DNA of 64,000 nucleotides from positions 62,001-126,000 of the forward strand of contig NZ_JARGES010000018.1 in assembly GCF_029210365.1 (NCBI RefSeq). Reading direction: 5' to 3'. A model generated the notes under the pieces. The model saw only the letters and a program-made list of their open reading frames with translations. It searched no databases and was not told where the DNA came from. The stretch is from Mesorhizobium sp. YIM 152430 (GTDB lineage Bacteria; Pseudomonadota; Alphaproteobacteria; Rhizobiales; Rhizobiaceae). Of the stretch, positions 33,778 through 42,357 are shown piece after piece (positions within the stretch are counted from its first letter, which is position 1; every line of letters begins with the position of its first letter). The position numbers were made by a program, and so were the translations under genes.

Positions 33778-33826
33778 TGTCCCAAATTGTCATTGTCTGA
33801 AGTCATTTCTTGGGACATCATCCCAA
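33778..33826. promoter_or_regulatory. Inverted repeats upstream of the Lrp-family gene
   Basis: A perfect dyad, TTGGGA-CATCA-TCCCAA (33810-33826), ends one base before the ATG of the Lrp-family gene. A matching inverted half, TGTCCCAA (33778-33785), lies 32 bp upstream of TTGGGACA (33810-33817), about three helical turns away. Together they look like an autoregulatory operator, and they may also control the divergent DUF6356 gene. Confidence 0.6.
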
Positions 33827-33827
33827 T

Positions 33828-34298
33828 ATGGATTATGAAATCGACGTTATTGACCGACGCATCATCGCCGTTCTCCAGACGGACGCCTCCATGTCGATGG
33901 ATGAATTGGCGAACGCCACGCATCTGTCGCGCAATGCCTGCTGGCGGCGGGTCAAGCTGATGGAGACGGCGGGGATCATTACCGGCCGGGTCGCGCTCGT
34001 GGATGCCGAAAAGCTCGGCTACGGCCTGTCGGTCATCATCCTGATCCGCACCTCGCATCACGAGCCCGACTGGTTGAAGAAATTTCGCGAGGCGGTGATG
34101 TCGATCCCCGAAATTCAGGGCGTCTATCGCATGTCGGGCGATCTCGACTACGTGCTGCGCGCCCGCGTGCCCGACGTGAAGGGCTACGACCGCCTCTATC
34201 AGCGCCTGATCGCCAAAGTGCCGCTGTCGGACGTGTCGGCCTCCTTCGTCATGGAGGAGATCAAGGAGACGATGATGCTTGCGCCTCTCATGCGTTGA
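33828..34298 (+). CDS. Lrp/AsnC family transcriptional regulator
   Basis: A 156-residue regulator. The N-terminal winged helix-turn-helix ([39 protein letters not shown], about residues 6-44) is followed by an AsnC/RAM ligand-binding domain with the [13 protein letters not shown] segment. The start at 33828 was chosen because the protein begins with the usual short lead before the HTH and an operator-like dyad ends just before it. The effector and targets are unknown. dut follows 52 bp downstream on the same strand. Confidence 0.92.
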   Translation: MDYEIDVIDRRIIAVLQTDASMSMDELANATHLSRNACWRRVKLMETAGIITGRVALVDAEKLGYGLSVIILIRTSHHEPDWLKKFREAVMSIPEIQGVYRMSGDLDYVLRARVPDVKGYDRLYQRLIAKVPLSDVSASFVMEEIKETMMLAPLMR

Positions 34299-34350
34299 TG
34301 TCGGCACTGGCCGATTGACGCGCCGCGCGGGACGGGGAATAGAAGCCGTC

Positions 34351-34815
34351 ATGACCAATTCCAATACTCCCACCATCGGTTTCCAGCGCCTGCCCCACGG
34401 CGCGGGCCTCGATCTTCCCGCCTATGCGAGCGAGGAGGCGGCGGGCATGGACGTGCGCGCCGCCGTCGCCGCCGATCGCGAAATGGTGGTCCTGCCGGGC
34501 CGCCGCGTGCTGGTGCCGACCGGTTTCGTCATGGAGATTCCGGCCGGCTACGAGGTGCAGGTGCGTCCGCGCTCCGGGCTGGCGCTGAAGCACGGCATCA
34601 CCTGCCTCAACACGCCCGGCACCATCGACAGCGACTATCGCGGCGAGGTCAAAATCCTGCTGATCAATCTGGGCGACGAGGAATTCACAGTCACGCGCGG
34701 GATGCGCATCGCGCAACTCGTCGTCGCGCCGGTCGTGCGGCCGCGGCTTGAGGAACGCTCCCATCTGGGAGAGACCGCCAGGGCCGCCGGCGGCTTCGGC
34801 TCGACGGGCGCCTGA
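34351..34815 (+). CDS. dut: dUTP diphosphatase
   Basis: A 154-residue trimeric dUTPase. All five family motifs are present: [32 protein letters not shown] (catalytic Asp in IDSDYR), RGMRIAQLV and the C-terminal GGFGSTG. It hydrolyses dUTP to dUMP, keeping uracil out of DNA and feeding thymidylate synthesis. The start is the ATG at 34351. In many relatives dut follows coaBC; here coaBC is 15 kb away. Confidence 0.96.
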   Translation: MTNSNTPTIGFQRLPHGAGLDLPAYASEEAAGMDVRAAVAADREMVVLPGRRVLVPTGFVMEIPAGYEVQVRPRSGLALKHGITCLNTPGTIDSDYRGEVKILLINLGDEEFTVTRGMRIAQLVVAPVVRPRLEERSHLGETARAAGGFGSTGA

Positions 34816-34919
34816 ACCGATTCTTGTCGTTTCGCTGCGGAACATGGTGAACAAAAGCTGACGCTCCACGTTTGAATGCAGCACCCGTTCGGGCTGCGCA
34901 TCACTAAAGGAGACGTGCA

Positions 34920-35483
34920 ATGCCGTCAATCGGTCAGTCCAGGATCATGATCCTCACCACCGACGGTTTCGAGCAGTCGGAACTCGAGGTTCCGCTGGAG
35001 ACGTTGAAGGAAGCCGGCGCGACGGTCGAAATCGTCTCGCTCGAAGCAGGCGAGATCACCGGCTGGGACAAGGACGACTGGGGCAGGGCCGTCGCGGTCG
35101 ACAAGGTGCTGGCCGATGTTTCCGTTGCCGATTACGACGCGTTCGTCCTGCCGGGCGGGCAGATCAATCCCGACCTCTTGCGCGTCGAGGAAAAGGCCGT
35201 CGCCTTCGTCAAGTCGTTTGCCGCGACCCGCAAGCCTCTCGCGGCGATCTGCCATGCACCCTGGCTTCTGATCGAGGCCGGCCTCGTCAACGGTCGCAGG
35301 GCGACCTCCTACAAGTCGATCAGGACCGACATGATCAATGCAGGAGCGCAGTGGGAGGATTTAACCACGGTTCGCGACGGCAATCTGATCACGGCGCGAA
35401 ATCCCGGAGATCTGGACGCCTTCTGCACGGCCATCATCGAGGCCGTGGAAGGTGGTCCGGCACAGCGTTCGGCCGCCGAGTAG
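34920..35483 (+). CDS. DJ-1/PfpI family protein
   Basis: A 187-residue type 1 glutamine-amidotransferase-like protein of the PfpI (YhbO) clade. The nucleophile elbow AICHAPWLL holds the reactive Cys with the following His, and the conserved Glu is in DGFEQSELEVP. PGGQINPD is the family's second conserved turn. Members are linked to stress tolerance and protein or nucleotide deglycation, although specific activity varies. A site AAAGGAG lies just before the ATG. Confidence 0.93.
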   Translation: MPSIGQSRIMILTTDGFEQSELEVPLETLKEAGATVEIVSLEAGEITGWDKDDWGRAVAVDKVLADVSVADYDAFVLPGGQINPDLLRVEEKAVAFVKSFAATRKPLAAICHAPWLLIEAGLVNGRRATSYKSIRTDMINAGAQWEDLTTVRDGNLITARNPGDLDAFCTAIIEAVEGGPAQRSAAE

Positions 35484-35602
35484 CGGATCAGTCTCGCGGC
35501 CGGGCAAGCGGCGCTGGCGCCTTCACGGCTGCCGCGCCGCTTCTTTCTTGCGGGCTATTTTCGTGCCGGACCTGCCATGCGATATAGCGCCGGTTTCACC
35601 GG

Positions 35603-36229
35603 ATGGCAGCCCCCATGACACTTGCAGGTTTCCTCGCCTACAGCGCCGCTCTCGCCATAGCGGCAGCCATCCCCGGCCCTGGCGTCATCGCGCTCGTCGC
35701 GCGTGCGCTCGGCTCGGGCATCCGCTCCACCGTTCCTATGGCGATGGGGTTGGCAGTCGGCGACATCGTCTATCTGGCGGCTGCGGTATTGGGCCTCGCC
35801 TTCATCGCGCAGACCTTCGGCACCGCCTTCCTGATCGTCAAATATGCAGGCGTCGCCTATCTGCTCTATCTGGCGTTCAAGCTGTGGAATGCAGACCTGG
35901 CGGCCGAGCGTGTCGAGGCAAGAAAGGCGGATGGCTTCCTCGCCTCGTTTCTGAGCGGCCTTGTGGTGACGCTCGGCAATCCGAAGGTGATGGTCTTCTA
36001 CCTGGCCCTGCTGCCGACCATTCTCGATTTGCATACGGTTTCGGGTGGCGACTTCCTGGTGCTCGCCGGACTGACCTTCGCGATCCTGATGGCCGTGCTT
36101 CTGCCCTATGTGGCGCTTGCCGCGCGTGCTCGGGGACTGCTGTCGGCGCCGAGCGCCTTGAGGCGGTTGAACCGGACTGCCGCCGGCGTCATGGTCGGTG
36201 CAGCGGCGGCAATCGCCACCCGCACTTAG
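35603..36229 (+). CDS. LysE family amino-acid exporter
   Basis: A 208-residue membrane protein of the LysE/RhtB family with six hydrophobic helices. The N-terminal signature AAAIPGPGVIALVARALGSG (about 19-38) and the middle LGNPKVMVFYLALLP motif are clear. An ATG at 35615 is an alternative start. Substrate cannot be read from sequence. Its last four bases overlap a possible small gene on the other strand. Confidence 0.9.
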   Translation: MAAPMTLAGFLAYSAALAIAAAIPGPGVIALVARALGSGIRSTVPMAMGLAVGDIVYLAAAVLGLAFIAQTFGTAFLIVKYAGVAYLLYLAFKLWNADLAAERVEARKADGFLASFLSGLVVTLGNPKVMVFYLALLPTILDLHTVSGGDFLVLAGLTFAILMAVLLPYVALAARARGLLSAPSALRRLNRTAAGVMVGAAAAIATRT

Positions 36230-36366
36230 CGCATTACAGCGCTGGCGCCACGCCGAGCGCAGGCGGGGCCGGGGCCGCGCATGTAATGGCGCTCGGGCCG
36301 ATAGGTCGGCAGCAAGAACTCGCGCAGCGCGCGCGGCAGATTGTGAAGACGAGCCCAGATACGCAT
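36226..36366 (-). CDS. Possible 46-residue Arg-rich small protein
   Basis: A short frame from the ATG at 36366 to the TAA at 36226 reads MRIWARLHNLPRALREFLLP and then TYRPERHYMRGPGPACARRG. The N-terminal half would form a basic amphipathic helix and the tail is rich in Arg, Gly and Pro. The composition looks protein-like rather than random, but I know no family and the ribosome site is weak. Treat as tentative. Confidence 0.3.
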   Translation of the reverse strand: MRIWARLHNLPRALREFLLPTYRPERHYMRGPGPACARRGASAVMR

Positions 36367-36688
36367 GACCCAAAATCCCTGACCAGTCGGTTGTCCCTTC
36401 CGAATGGCGTCAAAATAGCGAAATCAGATGAATTTCCGATGAATCGAAAATTAATCCATGCGGCAATTCTGCCCTGAAGAATGGCGGAAATGCGCGGGTT
36501 TGGTGGCGCATTTGCGCCACAATTCCAGTCTGCTTCCTCTGTTGCGAAAATGTCACGGTTTCAATGGGGGGTGAAACATTCGATCACGTTCGACCTCTCA
36601 CGGGAACATGACCTGGAAACCGACGTTCGGAACCCATCAGGCAAGGGCAATCCCGCCATCATTCTCTGGAAACGAGAAAGGTCCGACG
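36367..36688. other. Non-coding stretch upstream of the DUF892 gene
   Basis: About 320 bases without a convincing gene. It contains a 7-bp perfect hairpin GTGGCGC-ATTT-GCGCCAC (36503-36520) without a T-run, an AT-richer segment around 36400-36470, and an EcfG-type promoter at 36603-36627. Confidence 0.45.
36603..36627 (+). promoter_or_regulatory. EcfG-type general stress promoter
   Basis: GGAAC (36603-36607) and CGTT (36624-36627) are separated by exactly 16 bases, the consensus of alphaproteobacterial general-stress sigma factors (EcfG/RpoE2). It lies 61 bases before the ATG of the DUF892 gene, leaving a short leader. The target type, a stress ferritin-like protein, fits. Confidence 0.65.
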
Positions 36689-37198
36689 ATGGGTTTCTTT
36701 TCAAAGGACATCAAGACGATGGACGATCTCTTCGTCCATACGCTTCGTGACATCTACTATGCCGAAAAGCAGATCGTGAAAAATCTGCCGAGCATGATCG
36801 ACAAGGCGACCAGTGTCGAACTGCGCAAGGGCTTCGAGACGCATCTGCGCGAAAGCGAGGGACATGTTGCGCGGCTCGAGCGCGTATTCGAACTTCATGG
36901 AACCGAGGCCAAGGGCGTCAACTGTCCCGCCATCGACGGCATTCTGAAGGAAGCCGACGAGATCGCCGGGGAGGTCGAGGACAAGCAGGTTCTGGACGCA
37001 GCGCTCATCGCGGCCGCGCAGGCCGTCGAGCATTACGAAATGACCCGCTACGGGACGCTCATTGCATGGGCCGACAAGCTGGGTCGAAGCGACTGCGCCG
37101 CCCTCCTGAAGCAGACGCTCGACGAGGAAAAAGACACCGACCGCAAGCTGACGGCTCTTGCCGAAAGCGGCGGCGTCAACCTCGCAGCGGCCGAATAG
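36689..37198 (+). CDS. DUF892 (YciE/YciF-type) ferritin-like stress protein
   Basis: A 169-residue all-helical protein of the DUF892 family. Conserved features are the TMDDLFVHTLRDIYYAEKQI start (about residues 9-28), paired acidic and histidine residues in ETHLRESEGHVARLERVF, and AVEHYEMTRYGTL, which resemble a ferritin-like di-metal site. Homologues YciE/YciF are induced by osmotic and general stress. The upstream EcfG-type promoter agrees. The start at 36689 is where family similarity begins. Confidence 0.92.
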   Translation: MGFFSKDIKTMDDLFVHTLRDIYYAEKQIVKNLPSMIDKATSVELRKGFETHLRESEGHVARLERVFELHGTEAKGVNCPAIDGILKEADEIAGEVEDKQVLDAALIAAAQAVEHYEMTRYGTLIAWADKLGRSDCAALLKQTLDEEKDTDRKLTALAESGGVNLAAAE

Positions 37199-37365
37199 GC
37201 ACAGACTCGGGCAGCAACCCATTCGCCGCGCCGGTATCCCGCGCAGGGAGCTTGGGCCGTTGCGGTGCTGCCGGAGCGGGACGGAAACGTCCGACGCTCG
37301 CCTGACGGCAGATGACCCTTCTCCCTCGCCCCGGGCGGCAGCGGGATAGCGGGGAGCGGAATTTT

Positions 37366-37400
37366 GCGGCCCGGCTTCACGGCGAAGCCGGGCCGCTCTT
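37366..37400 (+). terminator. Long hairpin terminator upstream of the CYTH gene
   Basis: A perfect 13-bp stem, GCGGCCCGGCTTC (37366-37378) with GAAGCCGGGCCGC (37384-37396), a five-base loop, then TCTT. The T-run is poor, but the stem is very strong. It would end transcription from the DUF892 side. Confidence 0.6.
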
Positions 37401-37433
37401 GCCTTGATGCCGGCAGGTTTCATATGAAGCTCC

Positions 37434-37901
37434 ATGGCGATCGAGATCGAACGGAAATTCCTGCTCAGTTCGGATGCCTGGCGCAGCCGGTCGGTTTCGG
37501 TGAAGGCGTTGCGGCAGGGATATGTCGCCGTCGCGCCCGACAGGTCGGTGCGCGTGCGCATATCTGATGCGGACGCATGGCTGACCCTCAAATTCGGAAC
37601 TGCCGGACCCGCGCGGCATGAGTTCGAATATCCCCTTCCGCGCGCCGATGCCGAAGCCATTCTCGCCCATTCCGCCGGCTTGATCGACAAGGACCGCCAT
37701 ATCGTCCCGTGGCAGGGCTTGATCTTCGAGGTCGATGTCTTCCATGGCCGGCTGGAAGGGCTCGTGATCGCCGAACTGGAAACCGAACAGTTCGTCCATG
37801 ACGGTGTCCTGCCGGACTGGATCGGGCGCGAGGTGACGGACGATCCGCGCTACTACAACGCCGTTCTCGTGCGTGACGGCCTGCCGGAAAATCGCGGATG
37901 A
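37434..37901 (+). CDS. CYTH domain triphosphate tunnel protein
   Basis: A 155-residue stand-alone CYTH domain beginning MAIEIERKFLL, the signature ExExK-type N-terminus that binds metal and triphosphate. The tunnel strands with paired charged residues (SVRVRISDADAWLTLKFG and FEVDVFHGRLEGLVIAELE) follow. Members hydrolyse inorganic triphosphate or related compounds. The stop overlaps the CHAD gene (ATGA). Confidence 0.92.
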   Translation: MAIEIERKFLLSSDAWRSRSVSVKALRQGYVAVAPDRSVRVRISDADAWLTLKFGTAGPARHEFEYPLPRADAEAILAHSAGLIDKDRHIVPWQGLIFEVDVFHGRLEGLVIAELETEQFVHDGVLPDWIGREVTDDPRYYNAVLVRDGLPENRG

Positions 37902-38842
37902 GCGAGCGCCGGATCGCCCCTCACCGGCTCCTTGCGGCGGAAGCCCGCCGGCTCTTCACTGCTGACCTCGACGCGATCGCCAACGGTCTATCTCTTGCCC
38001 GTGAAAACCGTGACGCGGGGCTTCACGAGGCGCGCAAATCGATCAAGAAGGCGCGGGCGCTTTTGAAACTCCTGCGCTTCGCCGACACCGAATTCTACGC
38101 CGCCGAGAATGCCCGCCTGCGTGACCTTGCGCGTTCGCTCGCTCATGCCCGCGACGCCGCGGCGTTGGTCGAGGCTGTCGAGCGCCTGCGCCTGACGTAT
38201 CCTGATCGGGCCAAAGCGTTGGGTTTGCTCAAGGTTCTGCTGGAAGAACGCCGCGACCGACGCGTCATCGAAGACGGCGCGCTGGACACATTGATCGAGC
38301 AAGGCTTGCAACACGCAGCGCAAATCCGGCGCGAAGTGGATCGCTGGCGCCTGCCGGGCGAACCTGAAGCCGCTGCTTCAATCCTCGCCGATGGCGTCCG
38401 CGACAATCTCGCCCGGGCAATGCGGGCGCTGGAACGTGCCAGCGGCCGCGCGGAGAACGAGGATTTCCACGACCTGCGCAAGACGGTCAAAGCTCATTGG
38501 ACGCAACTCGGCCTCTTGCGCGATTTTTGGCCGAAACGCGTGAAGACGAGACGGGCGCGTCTCGAGGTTTTGGGCGAGAGCCTCGGCGAGCACAATGATC
38601 TGGCCGCGCTCGCTGTTCTGCTCCGTTCACGCGAACTTGATCTGAAGCCCTCCCGCGTCAGGCTTCTTCGCGGGATTGTCGCCAAAAGGAAAGCCGCGCT
38701 GGCGCTTTCGACGGTCAAAGCCGGCCGGCGGTTGCTCGAACGGACACCGAAACGGCTGAAATCGAATTTTGTCCAGCGACTTCAAGCCGATGGCGAACCG
38801 GCCATCGCGGCGAATCCGGCCCTGTATGGCTCTCGGTTGTGA
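37898..38842 (+). CDS. CHAD domain protein
   Basis: A 314-residue helical protein with the conserved histidines and basic residues of CHAD domains: GLHEARKSIKKARALLKLLRF (about residues 41-61) and DFHDLRKTVKAHWTQLGLL (about 190-208), plus GEHNDLAAL. CHAD domains bind polyphosphate granules. CYTH and CHAD are often fused in one protein; here they are two translationally coupled genes. A joint role in polyphosphate metabolism is likely. Confidence 0.92.
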   Translation: MSERRIAPHRLLAAEARRLFTADLDAIANGLSLARENRDAGLHEARKSIKKARALLKLLRFADTEFYAAENARLRDLARSLAHARDAAALVEAVERLRLTYPDRAKALGLLKVLLEERRDRRVIEDGALDTLIEQGLQHAAQIRREVDRWRLPGEPEAAASILADGVRDNLARAMRALERASGRAENEDFHDLRKTVKAHWTQLGLLRDFWPKRVKTRRARLEVLGESLGEHNDLAALAVLLRSRELDLKPSRVRLLRGIVAKRKAALALSTVKAGRRLLERTPKRLKSNFVQRLQADGEPAIAANPALYGSRL

Positions 38843-39047
38843 GAAATCCTCTTGCCTCGGCTACAGGTTTGTCACTAAAAGCGGCGGGGATTTCGGGGTC
38901 TTCAAGAAGGCGATAGTCCTTTGCCAGACTTCCATGCCGATTAACGGACCGTTCAATGACGTTACGTTAGTCTAGCGAATGGCGTGACTTAAGGTCCGCC
39001 CGCCGTCCGCGCCTGGCGCGGAGGTGGCATTTGGGGGTCAGGTGCGA

Positions 39048-40121
39048 ATGCAGCTTTCGGAAATGCCCGAGCCGCTTGCGGCCGATATTGGTGCAAACGT
39101 GCTCGCACGTCTGCGCCAGATGCATTTGGAAGCGATCCCTCGCAATTATGAAGTGATCTACGAGGCGTTGAGCGGCACGAATCCGGCTCTGGTGGAAGCG
39201 ATTGCCGCGATCGGCCAGACACCCGGCCAAGATGCGTTCGACCGCATGGCCGAGCGCTGCCTCGGCCGCGGGCGCGGTGACAGGATGATCGAGACGGCGC
39301 ACGCCTCGATGAGCCTCAAGCTGGATGAAATTCTGCTGCTGATCCGGAGCGAGCGGTCGTCGCGCGAGAAATATGGCGAGATTCTCGACGCCACTTCCCA
39401 GGGACTGCGGGCGCGCAGCACGGTATCCCAAGACTTTCTGCAAAAGGTCGTCAATGTCATGTCGAGCGCGACGGAGACGGCGCTCGACAGTACCCGCCGG
39501 GTCGCCTCGACGATGCAGGACAAGTCCAGCGAGCTGGAGGCGGTAAAGGCGGAACTCGAGGAATACAAGAAGCTTTCCGAGACCGACGCGCTGACCGGAC
39601 TGGCCAACCGGCGCGCCTTCGACCGCGCGATGCAGGAGATTTACGTCGACCGCCGGGAGGCGATGTTCGGCGCGCTCGTCCTGGCCGACATCGACCGGTT
39701 CAAGCCGGTCAACGACAAATACGGCCATCCGATCGGCGACCGCATCCTCCAGATCGTCGCCTCGGTGTTCAAGGCCTCGATGTCGACCAACGTGACGGCA
39801 GCGCGCACCGGCGGCGAGGAATTCGGGGTCATCGTGACCGGCATGAGCGAAAAGGCCGTGATGGACCTCGCCGAGGAAATCCGCGCCACGGTCGAGCAGA
39901 CACCTTTCGTCAACGCCAAGACGGGAACCGACTACGGGCCGATCACCGTCTCCTTCGGTGTCTGCATGGCCTCCGAGGCGAAGGGGCCGGACGAACTCTA
40001 CCGCAAGGCCGACCGCGCGCTCTACGCCTCGAAGAATGGCGGCCGCAACCGCGTCACCACCCATTCCGACCTGAAGGACGGCAAGTTTACCAAGGGCTGG
40101 AAGCTCTACAGTTCGAACTGA
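39048..40121 (+). CDS. Diguanylate cyclase (GGDEF domain)
   Basis: A 357-residue protein with a helical N-terminal region of about 190 residues, including a probable coiled coil (SSELEAVKAELEEYKKLSETD), and a C-terminal GGDEF domain. DALTGLANRRAFDRAM opens the domain and the active site is RTGGEEFGV (GGEEF at 255-259), so cyclic di-GMP synthesis is expected. No RxxD inhibitory site is seen in the usual place before the motif. No membrane helix. The start at the ATG 39048 is preferred over an upstream GTG. Its 3' end overlaps nth by 16 bases. Confidence 0.9.
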   Translation: MQLSEMPEPLAADIGANVLARLRQMHLEAIPRNYEVIYEALSGTNPALVEAIAAIGQTPGQDAFDRMAERCLGRGRGDRMIETAHASMSLKLDEILLLIRSERSSREKYGEILDATSQGLRARSTVSQDFLQKVVNVMSSATETALDSTRRVASTMQDKSSELEAVKAELEEYKKLSETDALTGLANRRAFDRAMQEIYVDRREAMFGALVLADIDRFKPVNDKYGHPIGDRILQIVASVFKASMSTNVTAARTGGEEFGVIVTGMSEKAVMDLAEEIRATVEQTPFVNAKTGTDYGPITVSFGVCMASEAKGPDELYRKADRALYASKNGGRNRVTTHSDLKDGKFTKGWKLYSSN

Positions 40122-40906
40122 TCAGACGGCGCCTCTTCCAGAGGCTCGATCGGAACGAGCGGTGCAGGCACGGACGTGGTCTTCTCCGCCGCCTTGCAGA
40201 TATCCGCGATGACGCAGGCCGGGCAGTCGGGCTTGCGCGCCTTGCACACATAGCGCCCGTGCAGGATCAGCCAGTGATGGGCGTGACGCATGTAGTCTTC
40301 CGGGATGATGCGGACGAGAATGTCCTCCACCGCGTCCGGCGTCTTGCCCGGCGCAAGCCCGATCCGGTTTCCGATGCGCAGGATATGCGTGTCGACCGCC
40401 ATGGTCGGCTGGCCGAAGGCCATGTTGAGGACGACATTTGCCGTCTTTCGCCCGACGCCCGGCAACTTGACTAGCGCGTCGCGGTTGCCCGGCACCTCTC
40501 CGCCATGATCGCGGATCAGGGCTTGCGAAAGAGCGATGACGTTCTTCGCCTTGTTGCGCCACAGCCCGATCGTCCTGATGTGACCGCCGACCTTGTCCTC
40601 GCCGAGCGCCAGCATCTTTTTCGGCGTGTCGGCGGCGGCGAACAGCGCCCGCGTCGCCTTGTTGACTCCGGCATCCGTCGCTTGCGCGGAAAGGACGACG
40701 GCAACGAGCAGCGTGAACGCATTGACGTGCTCCAGTTCGCCCTCCGGTTCGGGCCGCTGGATATGAAAGCGCCGGAAAATCTCGGAAATTTCGGCCTGCG
40801 TGTAGCGCGTGCGCCGGGCAGGCGTCTTCGGCTTGCGTTTCAGTGCGTCGCGCAGATTTGAACGTGCGGCACTGTCTGGGGCGTTTTTCGTCTTGGGCTT
40901 TTCCAT
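40106..40906 (-). CDS. nth: Endonuclease III
   Basis: A 266-residue DNA glycosylase/AP lyase for oxidised pyrimidines. The helix-hairpin-helix LVKLPGVGRKTANVVLN contains the catalytic lysine, the catalytic Asp is in MAVDTHILRI, and the iron-sulfur loop CKARKPDCPACVIADIC has the C-x6-C-x2-C-x5-C spacing. The start at 40906 (MEKPKTKNAP) gives a 50-residue basic extension common in alphaproteobacteria. It is divergent from the DUF2244 gene across 22 bp. Confidence 0.95.
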   Translation of the reverse strand: MEKPKTKNAPDSAARSNLRDALKRKPKTPARRTRYTQAEISEIFRRFHIQRPEPEGELEHVNAFTLLVAVVLSAQATDAGVNKATRALFAAADTPKKMLALGEDKVGGHIRTIGLWRNKAKNVIALSQALIRDHGGEVPGNRDALVKLPGVGRKTANVVLNMAFGQPTMAVDTHILRIGNRIGLAPGKTPDAVEDILVRIIPEDYMRHAHHWLILHGRYVCKARKPDCPACVIADICKAAEKTTSVPAPLVPIEPLEEAPSDQFEL

Positions 40907-40928
40907 GCCGTTTCTATAGATTTGAGCA

Positions 40929-41414
40929 ATGGCTGACACAAATGCCGAAGACAGGCCGATCTTCAAGGCCCTCCTGACGCCGCACCGTTCGCTCGGGCGC
41001 ACGGGGTTCTTCGTCCTGATGGGCGTGTTCGTCGCCATATGGATCGGCATGGGCGGAATGTTCCTGTCGATGGGAGCTTGGCCCGTCTTCGGCTTCTTCG
41101 GCCTCGACGTCCTGCTGATCTATCTCGCCTTTCGCACCAGCTACCGCTCCGGCCGTGCCCGCGAGGAAGTGGCGGTCACGCGCACCCGTCTCGACATCCG
41201 CAAGATCGCGCCGTCCGGCCGCGAGGAAAGGCACGCCTTCAACCCGTTCTGGACCAAATTCCGCATCGCCCGCCACGACGAGATCGGCATCACGGACATG
41301 GCGGTGGAAGGCGAGGGGCGACGCGTGGCGATCGGCTCGTTCCTCAACCCCGACGACCGCGAGAGCTTCGCTGCCGCTTTCGGCCAGGCGCTGGCAACGG
41401 CGAAGATGCGGTGA
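40929..41414 (+). CDS. DUF2244 membrane protein
   Basis: A 161-residue protein with two adjacent membrane helices (FFVLMGVFVAIWIGMGGMFL and WPVFGFFGLDVLLIYLAF, about residues 27-68) and a cytosolic C-terminal domain. The N-terminal LTPHRSLGRTGF and the YRSGRAREEVAVTRTRL region are typical of DUF2244, which is frequently beside nth in alphaproteobacteria. Function unknown. Confidence 0.9.
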   Translation: MADTNAEDRPIFKALLTPHRSLGRTGFFVLMGVFVAIWIGMGGMFLSMGAWPVFGFFGLDVLLIYLAFRTSYRSGRAREEVAVTRTRLDIRKIAPSGREERHAFNPFWTKFRIARHDEIGITDMAVEGEGRRVAIGSFLNPDDRESFAAAFGQALATAKMR

Positions 41415-41478
41415 TCAAGAATCGGGTGGCGGCCGGCTCCGCGCCGCGCGATATTCGCGGCATTAGGAGATGATTGCC

Positions 41479-42357
41479 ATGAACGCCCACAGCGCCGTGC
41501 TTCAAAAGGACATCACGCCGGAAGGCTCGGACTACGAGATCGTCCGCCGCGTGATCGAGAAGATCAGCCTCGATTTCCGCGACCAGCCCTCGCTCGACGA
41601 ACTGGCGGCCGAGGTCGGCGAGACGCCGATCGGGCTGCAAAAGCTCTTTACCCGGTGGGCCGGCCTGTCGCCGAAGGCATTTTTGCAGGCGGTGACGCTC
41701 AATCACGCCCGTCGCCTGCTCGACGAGGGCCTGCCACTGCTCGAAGCTTCGATGGAGGTCGGCATGTCCGGCCCGGGCCGCCTGCACGATCTCTTCGTCA
41801 CCCACGAGGCGATGTCGCCGGGCGACTACAAGACGCGCGGCGCGGGGCTGACGATCCGCTACGGCTGGCACCTCTCGCCCTTCGGCGTCGCGCTGGTGAT
41901 GGTCACTGACCGCGGCCTTGCCGGCCTTTCCTTCAACGATGCCGGCGGCGAGCGCGAAGCTTTCGCCGACATGTCGAGCCGCTGGCCGAATGCTGCCTAT
42001 GTAGAGGATATGAGCGCGACCGCGCCCTATGCCGCCCGCGTCTTCGATCCGGCCCGCTGGCGCGCGGAGGAACCGCTGCGCGTCGTCCTGATCGGCACAG
42101 ATTTCCAGGTCCGCGTCTGGCAGGCACTGTTGAAGATCCCGATGCACAAGGCAAAGACATATTCGGCCATTGCCGGCGAGATCGGTGCGCCGAAGGCGAG
42201 CCGCGCGGTGGGCGCGGCGATCGGAGCGAACCCGGTGTCCTTCGTGGTGCCGTGTCACCGCGCGCTCGGCAAGTCCGGCGCGCTGACCGGCTATCATTGG
42301 GGCCTGACGCGCAAGCGCGCGATCCTCGGCTGGGAGGCAGGTCACGTCTTGAGCTAA
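41479..42357 (+). CDS. Ada-like methylated-DNA cysteine methyltransferase with AraC-type HTH
   Basis: A 292-residue fusion of an AraC-type helix-turn-helix (PSLDELAAEVGETPIGLQKLFTRWAG, about residues 33-58) and an O6-alkylguanine transferase domain. The acceptor cysteine is in the canonical PCHR motif (VVPCHRALGKSGALTGYHWG). It lacks the N-terminal zinc-cysteine domain of E. coli Ada that senses methylphosphotriesters, so induction by that route is not expected. Start: ATG 41479, with AGGAG about ten bases upstream; ATG 41470 abuts the site. Confidence 0.93.
   Translation: MNAHSAVLQKDITPEGSDYEIVRRVIEKISLDFRDQPSLDELAAEVGETPIGLQKLFTRWAGLSPKAFLQAVTLNHARRLLDEGLPLLEASMEVGMSGPGRLHDLFVTHEAMSPGDYKTRGAGLTIRYGWHLSPFGVALVMVTDRGLAGLSFNDAGGEREAFADMSSRWPNAAYVEDMSATAPYAARVFDPARWRAEEPLRVVLIGTDFQVRVWQALLKIPMHKAKTYSAIAGEIGAPKASRAVGAAIGANPVSFVVPCHRALGKSGALTGYHWGLTRKRAILGWEAGHVLS

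Noticed and set aside
33728-33793. Extended N-terminus for the DUF6356 gene
   Set aside because: The extra 22 residues have no family similarity and would overlap the operator region of the divergent Lrp-family gene.
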